Source: Okeania sp. SIO1I7 (GTDB lineage: Bacteria; Cyanobacteriota; Cyanobacteriia; Cyanobacteriales; Microcoleaceae). From it: 64,000 nucleotides of DNA. The stretch lies in contig JAAHGF010000009.1 of NCBI GenBank assembly GCA_010672585.1, positions 124,001 through 188,000 on the forward strand. Direction: 5' to 3'. The position numbers and the translations under genes were made by a program. Shown here piece by piece: positions 9,568-19,583 of this stretch (position 1 is its first letter; the number at the start of each line of letters is the position of its first letter). The notes under the pieces were generated by a model. The model searched no databases. It had not been told where the DNA came from and saw only the letters and a program-made list of their open reading frames with translations.

Positions 9568-10540
9568 GGCAAGACAGAGAAAGTAGGAATAATTGTTCGA
9601 GAGACTTTTCTGTTCCGGAATACTTTTGAAACGAGATACTACCCAAAGGTAAACCACAGCATCTCAAAAAAAATCTGCTCAAAAATTTGGCAAGACAGAG
9701 AAAGTAGGAATAATTGTTCGAGAGACTTTTTTGTTCCGGAATACTTTTGAAACGAGATACTACCCAAAGGTAAACCACAGCATCTCAAAAAAAATCTGCT
9801 CAAAAATTTGGCAAGACAGAGAAAGTAGGAATAATTGTTCGAGAGACTTTTCTGTTCCGGAATACTTTTGAAACGAGATACTACCCAAAGGTAAACCACA
9901 GCATCTCAAAAAAAATCTGCTCAAAAATTTGGCAAGACAGAGAAAGTAGGAATAATTGTTCGAGAGACTTTTCTGTTCCGGAATACTTTTAGAACAAGAT
10001 ACTACCCAAAGGTAAACCACAGCATCTCAAAAAAAATCTGCTCAAAAATCTGGCAAGACAGAGAAAGTAGTCGGAAGAATTGTTCGGGAGACTTTTCTGT
10101 TCCGGAATACTTTTGAAACGAGATACTACCCAAAGGTAAACCACAGTATCTCAAAAAAAATCTGCTCAAAAATCTGGCAAGACAGAGAAAGTAGTCGGAA
10201 GAATTGTTCGGGAGACTTTTCTGTTCCGGAATACTTTTGAAACGAGATACTACCCAAAGGTAAACCACAGTATCTCAAAAAAAATCTGCTCAAAAATCTG
10301 GCAAGACAGAGAAAGTAGTCGGAAGAATTGTTCGGGAGACTTTTCTGTTCCGGAATACTTTTGAAACAAGATACTACCCAAAGGTAAACCACAGCATCTC
10401 AAAAAAAATCTGCTCAAAAATCTGGCAAGACAGAGAAAGTAGTCGGAAGAATTGTTCGAGAGACTTTTCTGTTCCGGAATACTTTTAGAACGAGATACGA
10501 CCCAAAGGTAAACCACAGCATCTCAAAAAAAATCTGCTGA
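9568..10540. repeat. Tandem array of eight 121/124-bp repeats
   Basis: Units begin with GGCAAGACAGAGAAAGTAG at 9568, 9689, 9810, 9931, 10052, 10176, 10300 and 10424. The first four are spaced 121 bp and the next three intervals are 124 bp. The longer type reads GTCGGAAGAATTG where the shorter reads GAATAATTG. Each unit carries the 8-bp palindrome TTCCGGAA. Units are near-identical, with single-base differences. Neither length is a multiple of three, and open frames through it shift and are unlike any protein, so it is non-coding. There are no unique spacers, so it is not CRISPR. TTTGCTGAAAAAA at the left and TCTGCTGAAAG at the right recall family B ends. Confidence 0.9.
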
Positions 10541-10542
10541 AA

Positions 10543-10625
10543 GCTATCTGTAGGGGGCGTTAGCGTAGCTTTGCCTTAGCAAATGCCATTCGCCCCTACT
10601 AGATATGGCGCTTGGTGCGTAAGCC
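10543..10625. repeat. Interspersed repeat fragment with GCCATTCGCCCCTAC core
   Basis: GGGCGTTAGCG, TGCCATTCGCCCCTAC, ATATGGCG and GTGCGTAAG recur in the elements at 26280-26392 and 20225-20305. It is a member of the family ending in TGCGTAAGTCCTG. It is followed by CTTCCCT heptamers up to the ilvB stop. Confidence 0.6.
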
Positions 10626-10699
10626 TTGTTAGACAAAGCAATATTTTTCCTTCTTCCCTCTTCCCTCTTCCCTCTTCCTTCTTCCTTCTTCCTTATCTA

Positions 10700-12538
10700 T
10701 TACAACTTAACGCCACATTCAGAACAGAAATTATGAGTAACACTATTTTGTGCCCCACAATTACTACAAGTAATAAACTCCACAGCTTGTTCAAGTTGTT
10801 TACGAATAGGTAAACCAACCATTTGAGCATTACTCTTACCAGGAGCTACCATAGGATAACAATTCTCATCCTTAGTCACACGAACATCCATCAACACAGG
10901 TCCATCGTGAGCCAACATTTGAGCGATCGCCTCTTTGAGCTGGTCCCGACTAGAAATCATCATACCTTTAACTCCATAAGCCTGAGCCAACATCACAAAA
11001 TCAGGCATTCCCATCTCCATGTTAGAAGAAGAGTAGCGCTCGCCAAAAAATGCCTGTTGCCATTGACGCACCATACCTTGCCAGCCATTATTAATAATCA
11101 CAGTTTTAACATTAATGTCATACTGTGCCAGAGTCCCCAACTCCTGAATATTCATTTGAATACTTGCATCACCAGCAATACAAATCACTTCCCGGTTTGG
11201 CAGTGCCACCTTTGCCCCCATCGCAGCAGGCATACCATAACCCATAGTCCCCAAACCTGCACTAGAGATCCATTGCCGAGGTCCATTTTTCAGGAATTGA
11301 GCTGCCCACATTTGATGCTGACCAACATCAGTTGTATAGTAAGCATCTGGAGCCATTTTGCCAATTTCGTCAATTACCTCTTGGGGTGAAATACTATCTG
11401 AATATTGGGGGGCCACTAAAGGATAATCTTGTTTCCAGCGATTAATCTTTTCTAACCAAGGTTGAGTTTGATGAGGATTAACTAAATCTCCTATCTCTCG
11501 GCAATGACGCAGCAAGTCAATCAAAACTTGGCGTACATCTCCAACAATTGGAACATCAGGAATTCTGTTTTTACCTACTTCTGCCGGGTCAATATCAATA
11601 TGAATTACTTTTGCATGACAAGCAAATTCGTCTAACTTTCCAGTTACTCGGTCATCAAAACGAGAACCAACAGCAATTAATAAGTCGCACTCACTCACCG
11701 CAAAATTAGCATAAGCAGTACCATGCATTCCCAGCATTCCTACTGATAGGGGATGATGTTCATTAAAAGCACCTTTACCCATCAAAGTAGTAGTTGCAGG
11801 AATATTAAAATGTTCTGCTAATTCTTGAATTTCTGCATGAGCATCTGCGGAAATTGCACCACCACCTATATATAATAAAGGACGGCGTGCCTCTAGCATC
11901 AAATTTATAGCTTGGTTAATTTGCCTAGGGTTGCCTTTGACCGTCGGACGGTATCCAGGTAGTTTGATGGAACCTGGTTCCACTGGTTCATAGTCAAATT
12001 CTTCCAAACCTACATCTTTGGGTATGTCAATCAAGACTGGACCAGGACGACCTGTACTGGCAATATGAAATGCCTCAGCAATAATTCCGGCCATATCCCT
12101 TGGGTCTCGGACAACATAAGAATGTTTAACAATTGGTAGAGTAATGCCATAAATGTCTGTTTCTTGGAAGGCATCAGTACCAATCATTTTTCGGCCGACT
12201 TGGCCTGTAATTACTACCATGGGAATTGAGTCCATTTGGGCAGTAGCTATGCCTGTTACGAGATTTGTAGCTCCGGGACCTGATGTAGCAAAGCATACAC
12301 CTACTTTACCAGTGGCACGGGCGTATCCATCAGCAGCATGAGCTGCTCCTTGTTCATGTCTGACTAAAATGTGCTTTAGGTCTCCTGCCGCTTCTGAACG
12401 GTAAAGTTCGTCGTAGATTGGTAATATTGCACCCCCTGGATAGCCAAATATGTGTTTGACTCCATGACGCTTAAGACTATCCATTAGTGCAAAAGCACCC
12501 GTTGCTCGTTTTAGGGTAACTTTAGTCTGTAATTGCAC
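10700..12538 (-). CDS. ilvB: Acetolactate synthase large subunit with C-terminal zinc ribbon
   Basis: This ThDP enzyme carries out the first committed step of valine/leucine/isoleucine synthesis. The catalytic-Glu region [18 protein letters not shown] (about residue 60) is followed by the FAD/central domain and the ThDP motif GDASIQMN...NN near residue 455, with FGERYSSSN after it. The synthase part ends near residue 585. The last 22 residues carry two CxxC pairs (C591, C594, C605, C608) with GxKL at the end, a zinc-ribbon fold appended in frame. E. coli-type AHAS subunits do not have this. The small regulatory subunit IlvN is not in the window. The start ATG is preceded by AGAGAGGAATTACCTGT. 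Confidence 0.93.
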   Translation of the reverse strand: MQLQTKVTLKRATGAFALMDSLKRHGVKHIFGYPGGAILPIYDELYRSEAAGDLKHILVRHEQGAAHAADGYARATGKVGVCFATSGPGATNLVTGIATAQMDSIPMVVITGQVGRKMIGTDAFQETDIYGITLPIVKHSYVVRDPRDMAGIIAEAFHIASTGRPGPVLIDIPKDVGLEEFDYEPVEPGSIKLPGYRPTVKGNPRQINQAINLMLEARRPLLYIGGGAISADAHAEIQELAEHFNIPATTTLMGKGAFNEHHPLSVGMLGMHGTAYANFAVSECDLLIAVGSRFDDRVTGKLDEFACHAKVIHIDIDPAEVGKNRIPDVPIVGDVRQVLIDLLRHCREIGDLVNPHQTQPWLEKINRWKQDYPLVAPQYSDSISPQEVIDEIGKMAPDAYYTTDVGQHQMWAAQFLKNGPRQWISSAGLGTMGYGMPAAMGAKVALPNREVICIAGDASIQMNIQELGTLAQYDINVKTVIINNGWQGMVRQWQQAFFGERYSSSNMEMGMPDFVMLAQAYGVKGMMISSRDQLKEAIAQMLAHDGPVLMDVRVTKDENCYPMVAPGKSNAQMVGLPIRKQLEQAVEFITCSNCGAQNSVTHNFCSECGVKL

Positions 12539-12718
12539 AGGTAATTCCTCTCTAGATACTATTATGTATAGTTAAAAGTATAATTTTAATCAAAAATGAG
12601 ATGTAATAGAAAGTCTTTTTTTACATAATTTACACAAAACTTTAAGATTCTTTATTAGAGTCATTTTTTCGGTATTTTTAAGATTTTAGAAGCCTACTCA
12701 AAAAACTGCTGAGTAAAT

Positions 12719-12732
12719 GTATTTTTCTTAAC
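12719..12732 (+). promoter_or_regulatory. Weak NtcA-like site upstream of glnB
   Basis: GTATTTTTCTTAAC fits the relaxed GT-N10-AC form but not GTA-N8-TAC. It is 87 bp before the glnB start. No convincing -10 follows at 22 bp. Kept only because glnB is a known NtcA target in cyanobacteria. Confidence 0.25.
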
Positions 12733-12804
12733 AAATAAGGCCCACTTGGCGACGATCTTAAAAGATGTCATCCTGATAAACGAGTAAACTCAAAAATTAA
12801 GTGT

Positions 12805-13157
<353 letters not shown>

Positions 13158-13215
13158 TTTTAGAGTGAGGTTTTGCCATGTTAGGTGATAGGTAGTTAGA
13201 AGTTACTGTAAACTA

Positions 13216-13246
13216 CCCGCCATCAAATCAAAGATTATGATGCGGG
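13216..13246. terminator. Hairpin shared by glnB 3' side and IS605-type right end
   Basis: CCCGCCATCA and TGATGCGGG pair with one bulge around a 12-nt loop, followed on the plus strand by CTTTTC. It lies 59 bp after glnB and overlaps the last codons of the converging tnpB relic. It could be the transposon's subterminal hairpin and also end glnB transcripts. Confidence 0.4.
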
Positions 13247-14456
13247 CTTTTCGTAGCCCTCCAGTAGATCCCATATAGTCCGCTGTCTTGGTACGAAATC
13301 AAGACAGCTAACTTCACAGGATAACCAGGGACCTCCAGGCTGATTTACACTCAACCCCAAAGCAGCTATATTTTTTGCGCCATTGTAATCAGCATCCCCT
13401 TTCCATTCACAATGTAGGCAACGATAATCTTTACCATTTCGATATGATTTACCTTTTGTCGGATGAATATGCAAACATTTGTGGCAAGTAAGGCTAGTAT
13501 ATGCTGGATTAACTAATATTAATTTCACGCCATGTAACACACATTTATAAGCAAGAAACATTCTGAACTGATAAAAAGCCCAACTATTAGATAATCTTCT
13601 TTCTTTCTTATTTCTTGGTTGCTGATTAGTTCTTTGTCTAATATTAGTTAAATCTTCTATGGCAATAGAATTCTTATTAGTCGCTGCTTTTTTGACTAAA
13701 TAAGTTGTTATTTCGTGATTAACGTGTTTCTGAAAGCGTCGCTCTTTTCCTGATAAGCGTTGCTGTAGTTGCCGACATCTTCTCCGACTACAAAGAAGTG
13801 CCAATAGAAGCTTTTCTTTGTAGGACTGCTCTGATTTGAGAATAATGATTTCTCTTAGAAGTTATATTTTTACCTGACCATGATTCACCTTCAGATGTTG
13901 AGGCTATATCTGTCCTGCCTAAATCAATTCCTATTATTTTATTTGTTGACTTTGGCTCAGGAACAATATGATTAACATGAATATTTATATAGTAAATTCC
14001 ATCTTTTCTTTTAGTTAAGACTGCTGAAGTTGGTTTACTACCTTTTAATATTCCACGTTGATAGTTACCTATTAATAACTCAAACTTTGTACGCTTACTC
14101 AAAAGCTTTAAACTCACAATCCATTTCTTTGTATCTAAACTAAATGTTCTACTGTCGTAATCAACTGATGTTGGTGCAAAAGTTAATTCTTTTTGAATAT
14201 GATTAGTAATAGAAGTTTTGCGATTAGAACATACTCGCCTAATTGTATGAATTGTAGTTTGTGCTGATAACTGAAGCTTTTCTCTAACTGTACCGTACAT
14301 TAAAGCTTGCATTGCCACATTATTTGTCAGTTTTTTGTCACTGTTTTTGTGTATATACTGACAAGCATTAGCAAACATTTCCATAGTGGCTTATATTTCT
14401 TTTGCCACTTCTGGGCTGACCTTCAATTTACAGGATATAGTAGTTATCTGCTTCAT
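13235..14456 (-). pseudogene. tnpB: IS200/IS605-family tnpB, broken by a stop and a frameshift
   Basis: The reading begins MKQITTISCKLKVSPEVAKEI at 14456, hits a TAA, and continues MEMFANACQYIH to about 13790. It then shifts frame (junction about 13788-13804) and continues SRRRCRQLQQRLSGKERRF to the end. RuvC residues are all present across the pieces: Asp in GIDLGRTDIA, Glu in AIEDLTNIR, Asp in DADYNGAKNI. The zinc-finger CxxC pairs are CHKC and CLHC. TnpB is an RNA-guided nuclease whose guide RNA comes from the 3' end of its own gene. Two lesions suggest it is dead, though both are small and recent-looking. No tnpA is adjacent. Confidence 0.88.
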
Positions 14457-14816
14457 TGTTATATAATACTTTAAATGGTGATAAATATCAACAATGAAGT
14501 TTGATTTTATTTGAAATTAAAAATTCCTTCCGGCACTGAATCATAGATGACAACGCGGGACTCTTTTTTGAAATTTAGTTGAATTGAGGGAACGTAGCTT
14601 AAACAAATAAAGCTAAGAAAGTATAAATATTTCTTCAAAACATATCATAACCATAATTTACTATAGATAAACCTTAGAAAAATTTAGTTAGTTCTGCAAA
14701 TGTTTATTTCTGTAAGCATTCATTTTTCAAAAGTAAATAAAATATCAAAAGTGGAACTTTGAGTTAATTGGGATTGAAAGCTTATATTTAATAAAGTTGC
14801 TAGAGTGAGGATAGTC
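14457..14816. other. Gene-free AT-rich spacer beside the tnpB relic
   Basis: It contains the probable left end of the IS605-type element (about 14457-14530). The rest is AT-rich sequence in which I see no gene or RNA. Confidence 0.4.
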
Positions 14817-14926
14817 AAGTTAACGAAGTTAGAAGTCAAAAGTTATTTTTGTAACGGGGATTTGAGCTTCGCTCCAAAAATATTTCGCCAATCAAGGCGG
14901 GGTTTTAGACTCATATTATTTTGATA
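14817..14926 (+). repeat. Interspersed repeat (family R) forming the leader of the AAA/WD40 gene
   Basis: It opens AGTTAACGAAGT, continues TTATTTTTGTAACGGGGATT, GCTTCGCTCCAAAAATATT, AAGGCGGGGTTTTAGAC, and ends CATATTATTTTGATAA. The same order occurs in non-coding copies at 61632 and 62199. It stops 3 bp before the downstream ATG, so the whole 5' leader is repeat. Confidence 0.75.
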
Positions 14927-14929
14927 AAT

Positions 14930-17900
14930 ATGAAAATACAGAAGAATCAAAAATATAGCTATCAAATAGGTAATTATTTAGCATCAGATCATCCCACTTA
15001 TGTTAGACGCTCGGCAGATAAAGAGTTATTTAATGCTTTGAATAAAGGTGAATATTGTTATGTATTAAGTTCTCCGCAAACGGGAAAATCAAGTTTAAAA
15101 ATTAGAATAATACAACTGTTGCAAGCAGAAAATATTATCTGTATTGCCTTAGATATGACTAGAGTTAATAATAAACTTTTGACTCTAGAAGAATGGTATG
15201 AGCAAATAATTTTGACTCTAGAGAAGACTTTTTTATTTCCTCGGCATTTCCCGGAATTATGGTGGGAGGAAATGGCAGATTTACCTGCGGATGAAAGATT
15301 ATTTATTTTTATTGAAGAGGTGTTGCTAGTTAATACTCAAAATGAGAAAATAGTAATTTTTATAGATGAGGTTAATGATGATAGTGTTGTTAATTTAGGC
15401 TTTAGTAGTTTAGGAGTATTAATTGATTATTGTCTTGAGGAAAGAACAAATAATCCAAAATTTAAACGCTTAACTTTTGCTTTGTTAGGAACAACTATAC
15501 CCGATAATTTAATAGATAGATGTAGATTTATTGAACTTAATAGTTTCAAAAAAGAAGAAGTGTCTCATTTAGCACAGCCATTTAAAGGCATAGTTAAGCA
15601 CCCACTACAAGTTATAGAAAAAATATTATATTGGTCAGGTGGACAACCATTTTTAACGCAAAAACTGTGTCAAATAGCGATCGACTATCTGGGAGAAAGA
15701 AAAGGAGAAGAAAATTATAATGGTATAGCTTTAGTTGAAGATTTAGTGAAAATTTGTGTTGTAGAAAACTGGGATTCACAAGACTACCCGATTCATTTCA
15801 ATAAAATACAAAATCTTTTGCTGAAGAATATACAGAAATCTACCAGTCATTTAGAAATATATCAACAACTATTAAAACATGGTAGATTAAGACCGCCTGG
15901 TCAAGATAATCAAAAATTTAAAAATGATGCGATCGCTAATAATAAATGGGAAATTAAAGAGTTATTGAGGTCTGGTGTAGCGAAAGTCAATCATGGTTTT
16001 TTAGAAGTATACAGTCCGATATATGCAGAAATTTTTAATCAGGAATGGGTACAACAATATTTACCAACAGTAATTAATTCTGCTCCTCAATCTAATCCTC
16101 AAATATTAGAATTAAATAACCAGGAAAAAATATCTCTAATGGTATCTGATTTTTCTAATGAAGAAGGAAGAAGGAAGAAGGAAGAAGGCATCCCCCCTTG
16201 CCCCCCTTTGAAAGGGGGGAAGAAAAAGTGGATGGGGACTCAAACCACAACTAATTATCAATACCCTGTAGACGGCGGGGTATTAAACCCAAAAGAAAAA
16301 GATAATAAAAATAATAATTCCAATGAAATTCAGGTTCAGCAACAACATGAATTAGGGGAAATAACAGCACAAAAAAATCAGAATAATCCCCATAATATTC
16401 CGCTTCAGCAACAACAGAAACAACAGGATATACCAGCACAAAAAAATCAGAATCACATTGAAGAAGGAAGAAGGAAGAAGGAAGAAGGAAGGAAGAAAAA
16501 GTTGTTGGGGTTTGAGTCCCTATCCAATTTTAAACACCCTGTAGACGGCGAGGTATTAAACCCAAAAGAAAAAGATAATAAAAATAATAATCCAAATGAA
16601 ATTCAGGTTCAGCCACAACTGGATTTAGGGGAAATAAGAGTACAAAAAAATCAAAATAATCCAAATTCAATTCAGGTTCAATTACAACAGAAACAACAGG
16701 AGATACCAGTACAAAAAAATCAGAATAAAGTTCAAAAAAAACAGGTAGTTCGGAAAAAAGTCAAAAAATCTTCAAATCAGCAGAATAAACTGAAATTAGG
16801 AGTGGCGGGTTTAGTTATAGTATCAATAACAGCAATGACAGTAGTTGCTTGGGCAACTAAACTTTTTCAAGATACACAAAATCAACTTCAAAGAACAGAA
16901 TATCAACTAGAAAAAGCACAGTACGAACTTCAAGAAGCACAAGAAGGTACAAAACTAGAACACAAAGGAATTAGTGCTTTAAGAAAATTTGAAATTGCAG
17001 AAATAGAAGCATTACTATCAGCAATGCAAGCTGGAAAAGAACTAAAAGAATTAGTTGGAGGCGATCGCCCACTTCAATATTATCCAGCTACAAGTCCCAT
17101 ATTTGCCCTGCAACAAATCCTCAATAATATTCACGAGAAAAATCAAATTCCCAACGTCAAAAAAATTACCATGAGTTCTGATGGCCAACTACTCGCCACA
17201 GTTAACAATGATGGTACAGCTAGAATCCTCAAATACTCAGGTCAGTCTGTAGCTCAATTAAGAGGACATCAGGGCAAAGTTTCTCACGTTAAATTTTCAC
17301 CAGAAGGAAATATTTTAGCTACAGCAGGAGATGATAGTACAGTTAGAATCTGGGATTTTCTGGGTAAGCAGCAAGTAGAACTAAAAGGCCATGAAGGTCA
17401 AATTTGGCAAATTACTTTCAGTCCTGATGGTAAATATATAGCTACTGCTGGAGAAGATGGCACAGCGAGAATTTGGGATATATCAGGCAAGAAAATAGCG
17501 ACTCTCAAAAAACATCAAGGTCGAATCTTGGATGTCACATTTAGCCCTGATGGTAGATATATAGCTACTGCTGGATGGGATGGGACCGCAAGAATTTGGA
17601 ATCGATCTGGGAGACAGTTGGCTAGACTCAGGGGACATAAAGGTAGTGTCGAAAAAGTAATATTTAGTCCAGATGGTCAACGTTTAGCCACTGCTGGATG
17701 GGATGGCACAATTAGGATTTGGCAACGTAGCTCCGGTAAATTATTAACCAAACTTAAGGGAGGTGAAGGCGGGGTCTGGAATGTTAGCTTTAGTCCGGAT
17801 GGCAAAAGTTTAGCTACAGCGGGAGAAGATGGAACAGCCTTGATATGGGATACTTCAGGTCAAGTATTATCAAAACTTCCCGGACATCAAGGAATTGTCA

Positions 17901-19042
17901 CCAGTGTTAGTTTTAGTCCGGATGGTCAACGTTTAGCTACAGCAGGTAGTGACGGTAGTGTGAAAATTTGGAACAATAATGGTAATTTGTTAGCCAATCT
18001 CAGAGGACATCAAGGCAGGGTTTGGGAAGTTAACTTTAACTCTGACGGACAACGACTATTAACTTTAGGAGAGGATGGCACGGGTAGAATTTGGCAACTA
18101 GAAGATAATCACGAGGCAACACTCAAGGGAAACTCCGATATTTTTGGGTCAGTAAGTTTTAGTTCTAATAGTCAGAAGTTAGCAACAGCCGCAGTTGATG
18201 GTACTGCCCGTATTTGGGATATTTCGGGAAAACCTTTAGCTCAATTCAATGGATATCTGGGAATGTTTGGCGATATGAGTTTTAGTCCTGATGGTCAACG
18301 TCTAGCTACTGCGGGAGATAGTGGTCAGGGGAGAATTTGGAAGATTTCAGGAGAAGAATTGATAGAGCTAAAAGGTAAAAAGGGGAGAGCAAAGCAAATT
18401 GGTTTTAGTCCTGATGGACAACGTTTAGCAACGGTGGGGGAAGATGGTGTTGCCCGCATCTGGAATAATTCTGGTCAGCAGTTGGCTGAGTTAAAAGGAC
18501 ATAATGGTCGCGTGTTGGATGTGGTGTTTAGTCCAGATGGGCAATATATTGGTACTGCTGGAGAGGATGGTATTGCCAAAATCTGGGATAGTTCTTTCCA
18601 GCTTGTGTCAGAATTGAAAATTCTTTCCAGTTGGGTTGAGAGTATGGCTTTTAGTCCATCTGGAAAGTATATAGTGACGGGAGATAGCAATGGGGTAGTG
18701 AAAATTTGGGATTTTTCGGGCAATCAAATTGCGGATCTGAAGGGAAATATAGGTAGTGTGGATAATTTGACTTTTAGTGCTGATGGGGAACAGGTAGCTA
18801 GTATGGGCAAAGATGGAATGGTCAGAATTTGGGATATTACTGGACGTCAATTAGCTCAATTTGAGAATGCTAAGGCATTAAGTGTGGATGGTAAATATGT
18901 GGCAACTTTGGTGGATAATAATTTACAGTTGTGGCGCGTGAAAGGATTAAATGATTTGTTGAAAGGTTCTTGCGATTGGCTTCAAGATTATTTTATTACT
19001 CATCCCAAGGTGAAGGAAGATTTAGAAATTTGTGATAATTAA
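14930..19042 (+). CDS. AAA-like ATPase with C-terminal WD40 beta-propellers (STAND-like), membrane-anchored
   Basis: The N-terminal AAA-like domain has a P-loop (SPQTGKSS, about residue 50) and Walker B KIVIFIDEV (about 145). Residues about 410-620 are a Gln/Asn/Lys-rich linker made of two diverged copies of a block containing NPKEKDNKNNN and EEGRRKKEEG. A transmembrane helix (GVAGLVIVSITAMTVVAWA) sits near 630, then a coiled coil. About fifteen WD40 blades run from about 747 to 1340, each of the type LxGHxGxVxxVxFSPDGxxLATAGxDG. ATG 14930 is preferred over an upstream TTG. No Shine-Dalgarno is visible because the leader is repeat DNA. Such proteins are abundant in filamentous cyanobacteria. 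A sensing or signalling role is likely, with ligand unknown. Confidence 0.85.
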   Translation: MKIQKNQKYSYQIGNYLASDHPTYVRRSADKELFNALNKGEYCYVLSSPQTGKSSLKIRIIQLLQAENIICIALDMTRVNNKLLTLEEWYEQIILTLEKTFLFPRHFPELWWEEMADLPADERLFIFIEEVLLVNTQNEKIVIFIDEVNDDSVVNLGFSSLGVLIDYCLEERTNNPKFKRLTFALLGTTIPDNLIDRCRFIELNSFKKEEVSHLAQPFKGIVKHPLQVIEKILYWSGGQPFLTQKLCQIAIDYLGERKGEENYNGIALVEDLVKICVVENWDSQDYPIHFNKIQNLLLKNIQKSTSHLEIYQQLLKHGRLRPPGQDNQKFKNDAIANNKWEIKELLRSGVAKVNHGFLEVYSPIYAEIFNQEWVQQYLPTVINSAPQSNPQILELNNQEKISLMVSDFSNEEGRRKKEEGIPPCPPLKGGKKKWMGTQTTTNYQYPVDGGVLNPKEKDNKNNNSNEIQVQQQHELGEITAQKNQNNPHNIPLQQQQKQQDIPAQKNQNHIEEGRRKKEEGRKKKLLGFESLSNFKHPVDGEVLNPKEKDNKNNNPNEIQVQPQLDLGEIRVQKNQNNPNSIQVQLQQKQQEIPVQKNQNKVQKKQVVRKKVKKSSNQQNKLKLGVAGLVIVSITAMTVVAWATKLFQDTQNQLQRTEYQLEKAQYELQEAQEGTKLEHKGISALRKFEIAEIEALLSAMQAGKELKELVGGDRPLQYYPATSPIFALQQILNNIHEKNQIPNVKKITMSSDGQLLATVNNDGTARILKYSGQSVAQLRGHQGKVSHVKFSPEGNILATAGDDSTVRIWDFLGKQQVELKGHEGQIWQITFSPDGKYIATAGEDGTARIWDISGKKIATLKKHQGRILDVTFSPDGRYIATAGWDGTARIWNRSGRQLARLRGHKGSVEKVIFSPDGQRLATAGWDGTIRIWQRSSGKLLTKLKGGEGGVWNVSFSPDGKSLATAGEDGTALIWDTSGQVLSKLPGHQGIVTSVSFSPDGQRLATAGSDGSVKIWNNNGNLLANLRGHQGRVWEVNFNSDGQRLLTLGEDGTGRIWQLEDNHEATLKGNSDIFGSVSFSSNSQKLATAAVDGTARIWDISGKPLAQFNGYLGMFGDMSFSPDGQRLATAGDSGQGRIWKISGEELIELKGKKGRAKQIGFSPDGQRLATVGEDGVARIWNNSGQQLAELKGHNGRVLDVVFSPDGQYIGTAGEDGIAKIWDSSFQLVSELKILSSWVESMAFSPSGKYIVTGDSNGVVKIWDFSGNQIADLKGNIGSVDNLTFSADGEQVASMGKDGMVRIWDITGRQLAQFENAKALSVDGKYVATLVDNNLQLWRVKGLNDLLKGSCDWLQDYFITHPKVKEDLEICDN

Positions 19043-19091
19043 AGAATTTAGAATTTAGAATTACCTCTTCTTATAAATTCAGCAGTCCAGT

Positions 19092-19200
19092 AGTGGCGTG
19101 TCAAGCTTGAAATAGTATTTTAGGAAAATTCACCAAACAACCTTGTCATAGCAATAATTACAGGGAAAATCTAATACACCATTTTTAACTTGACGCGCTA
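19092..19200. repeat. Imperfect inverted-repeat element
   Basis: GTAGTGGCGTGTCAAGCTT at the left and AACTTGACGCGCTAGTAGTGG at the right are imperfect inverted ends around 60 bp of AT-rich DNA. It is MITE-like, with no coding capacity. Confidence 0.4.
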
Positions 19201-19224
19201 GTAGTGGAGCGACACGCCTAAAAA

Positions 19225-19306
19225 TGTAGGTTGGGTTGAACGGCAGTGAAACCCAACAAAAGCTTACTACTGTTGTGTTGGGTTTCGTCCCTCAACCCAA
19301 CCTACA
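19225..19306. repeat. Nested perfect inverted repeat, long hairpin
   Basis: Outer arms TGTAGGTTGGGTTGA and TCAACCCAACCTACA are perfect complements. Inside, GAAACCCAACA pairs with TGTTGGGTTTC. As RNA it would fold into a strong long hairpin. Similar GTAGGTTGGGTTGA palindromes are common cyanobacterial interspersed repeats. Confidence 0.75.
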
Positions 19307-19583
19307 CTTATTGCACCATTTTAGCTGTGTCAATCCAGTAGGATGTGTTAGCGCACTTCGTAACTGAGCGAAACCCTATATACAGCACTTTCCGTTGTTA
19401 TGAGGTACACCCATGGCGGGCAAGATGCCAGCACTGCAATATTTTGATCATTCATCTTGTACATAATTTGCCCGAAATCTGCTGTATATTGTCAGCGGTA
19501 GCGTAACGCACCGGAATATATATATTTTGTCAGTGCGTAAGTCCTGATTAATTGAACTTAAAATCTACAACCTTCTTAAATTT

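Noticed and set aside
9452-10516. Overlapping minus-strand reading frames of 86-108 codons with repeated MVYLWVVS and LSRFFLR segments
   Set aside because: They are by-products of the 121/124-bp tandem repeat. Unit lengths are not multiples of three and the frames change at each unit.
9568-10540. CRISPR array
   Set aside because: Units are 121-124 bp and contiguous with no variable spacers; no cas genes in the window.
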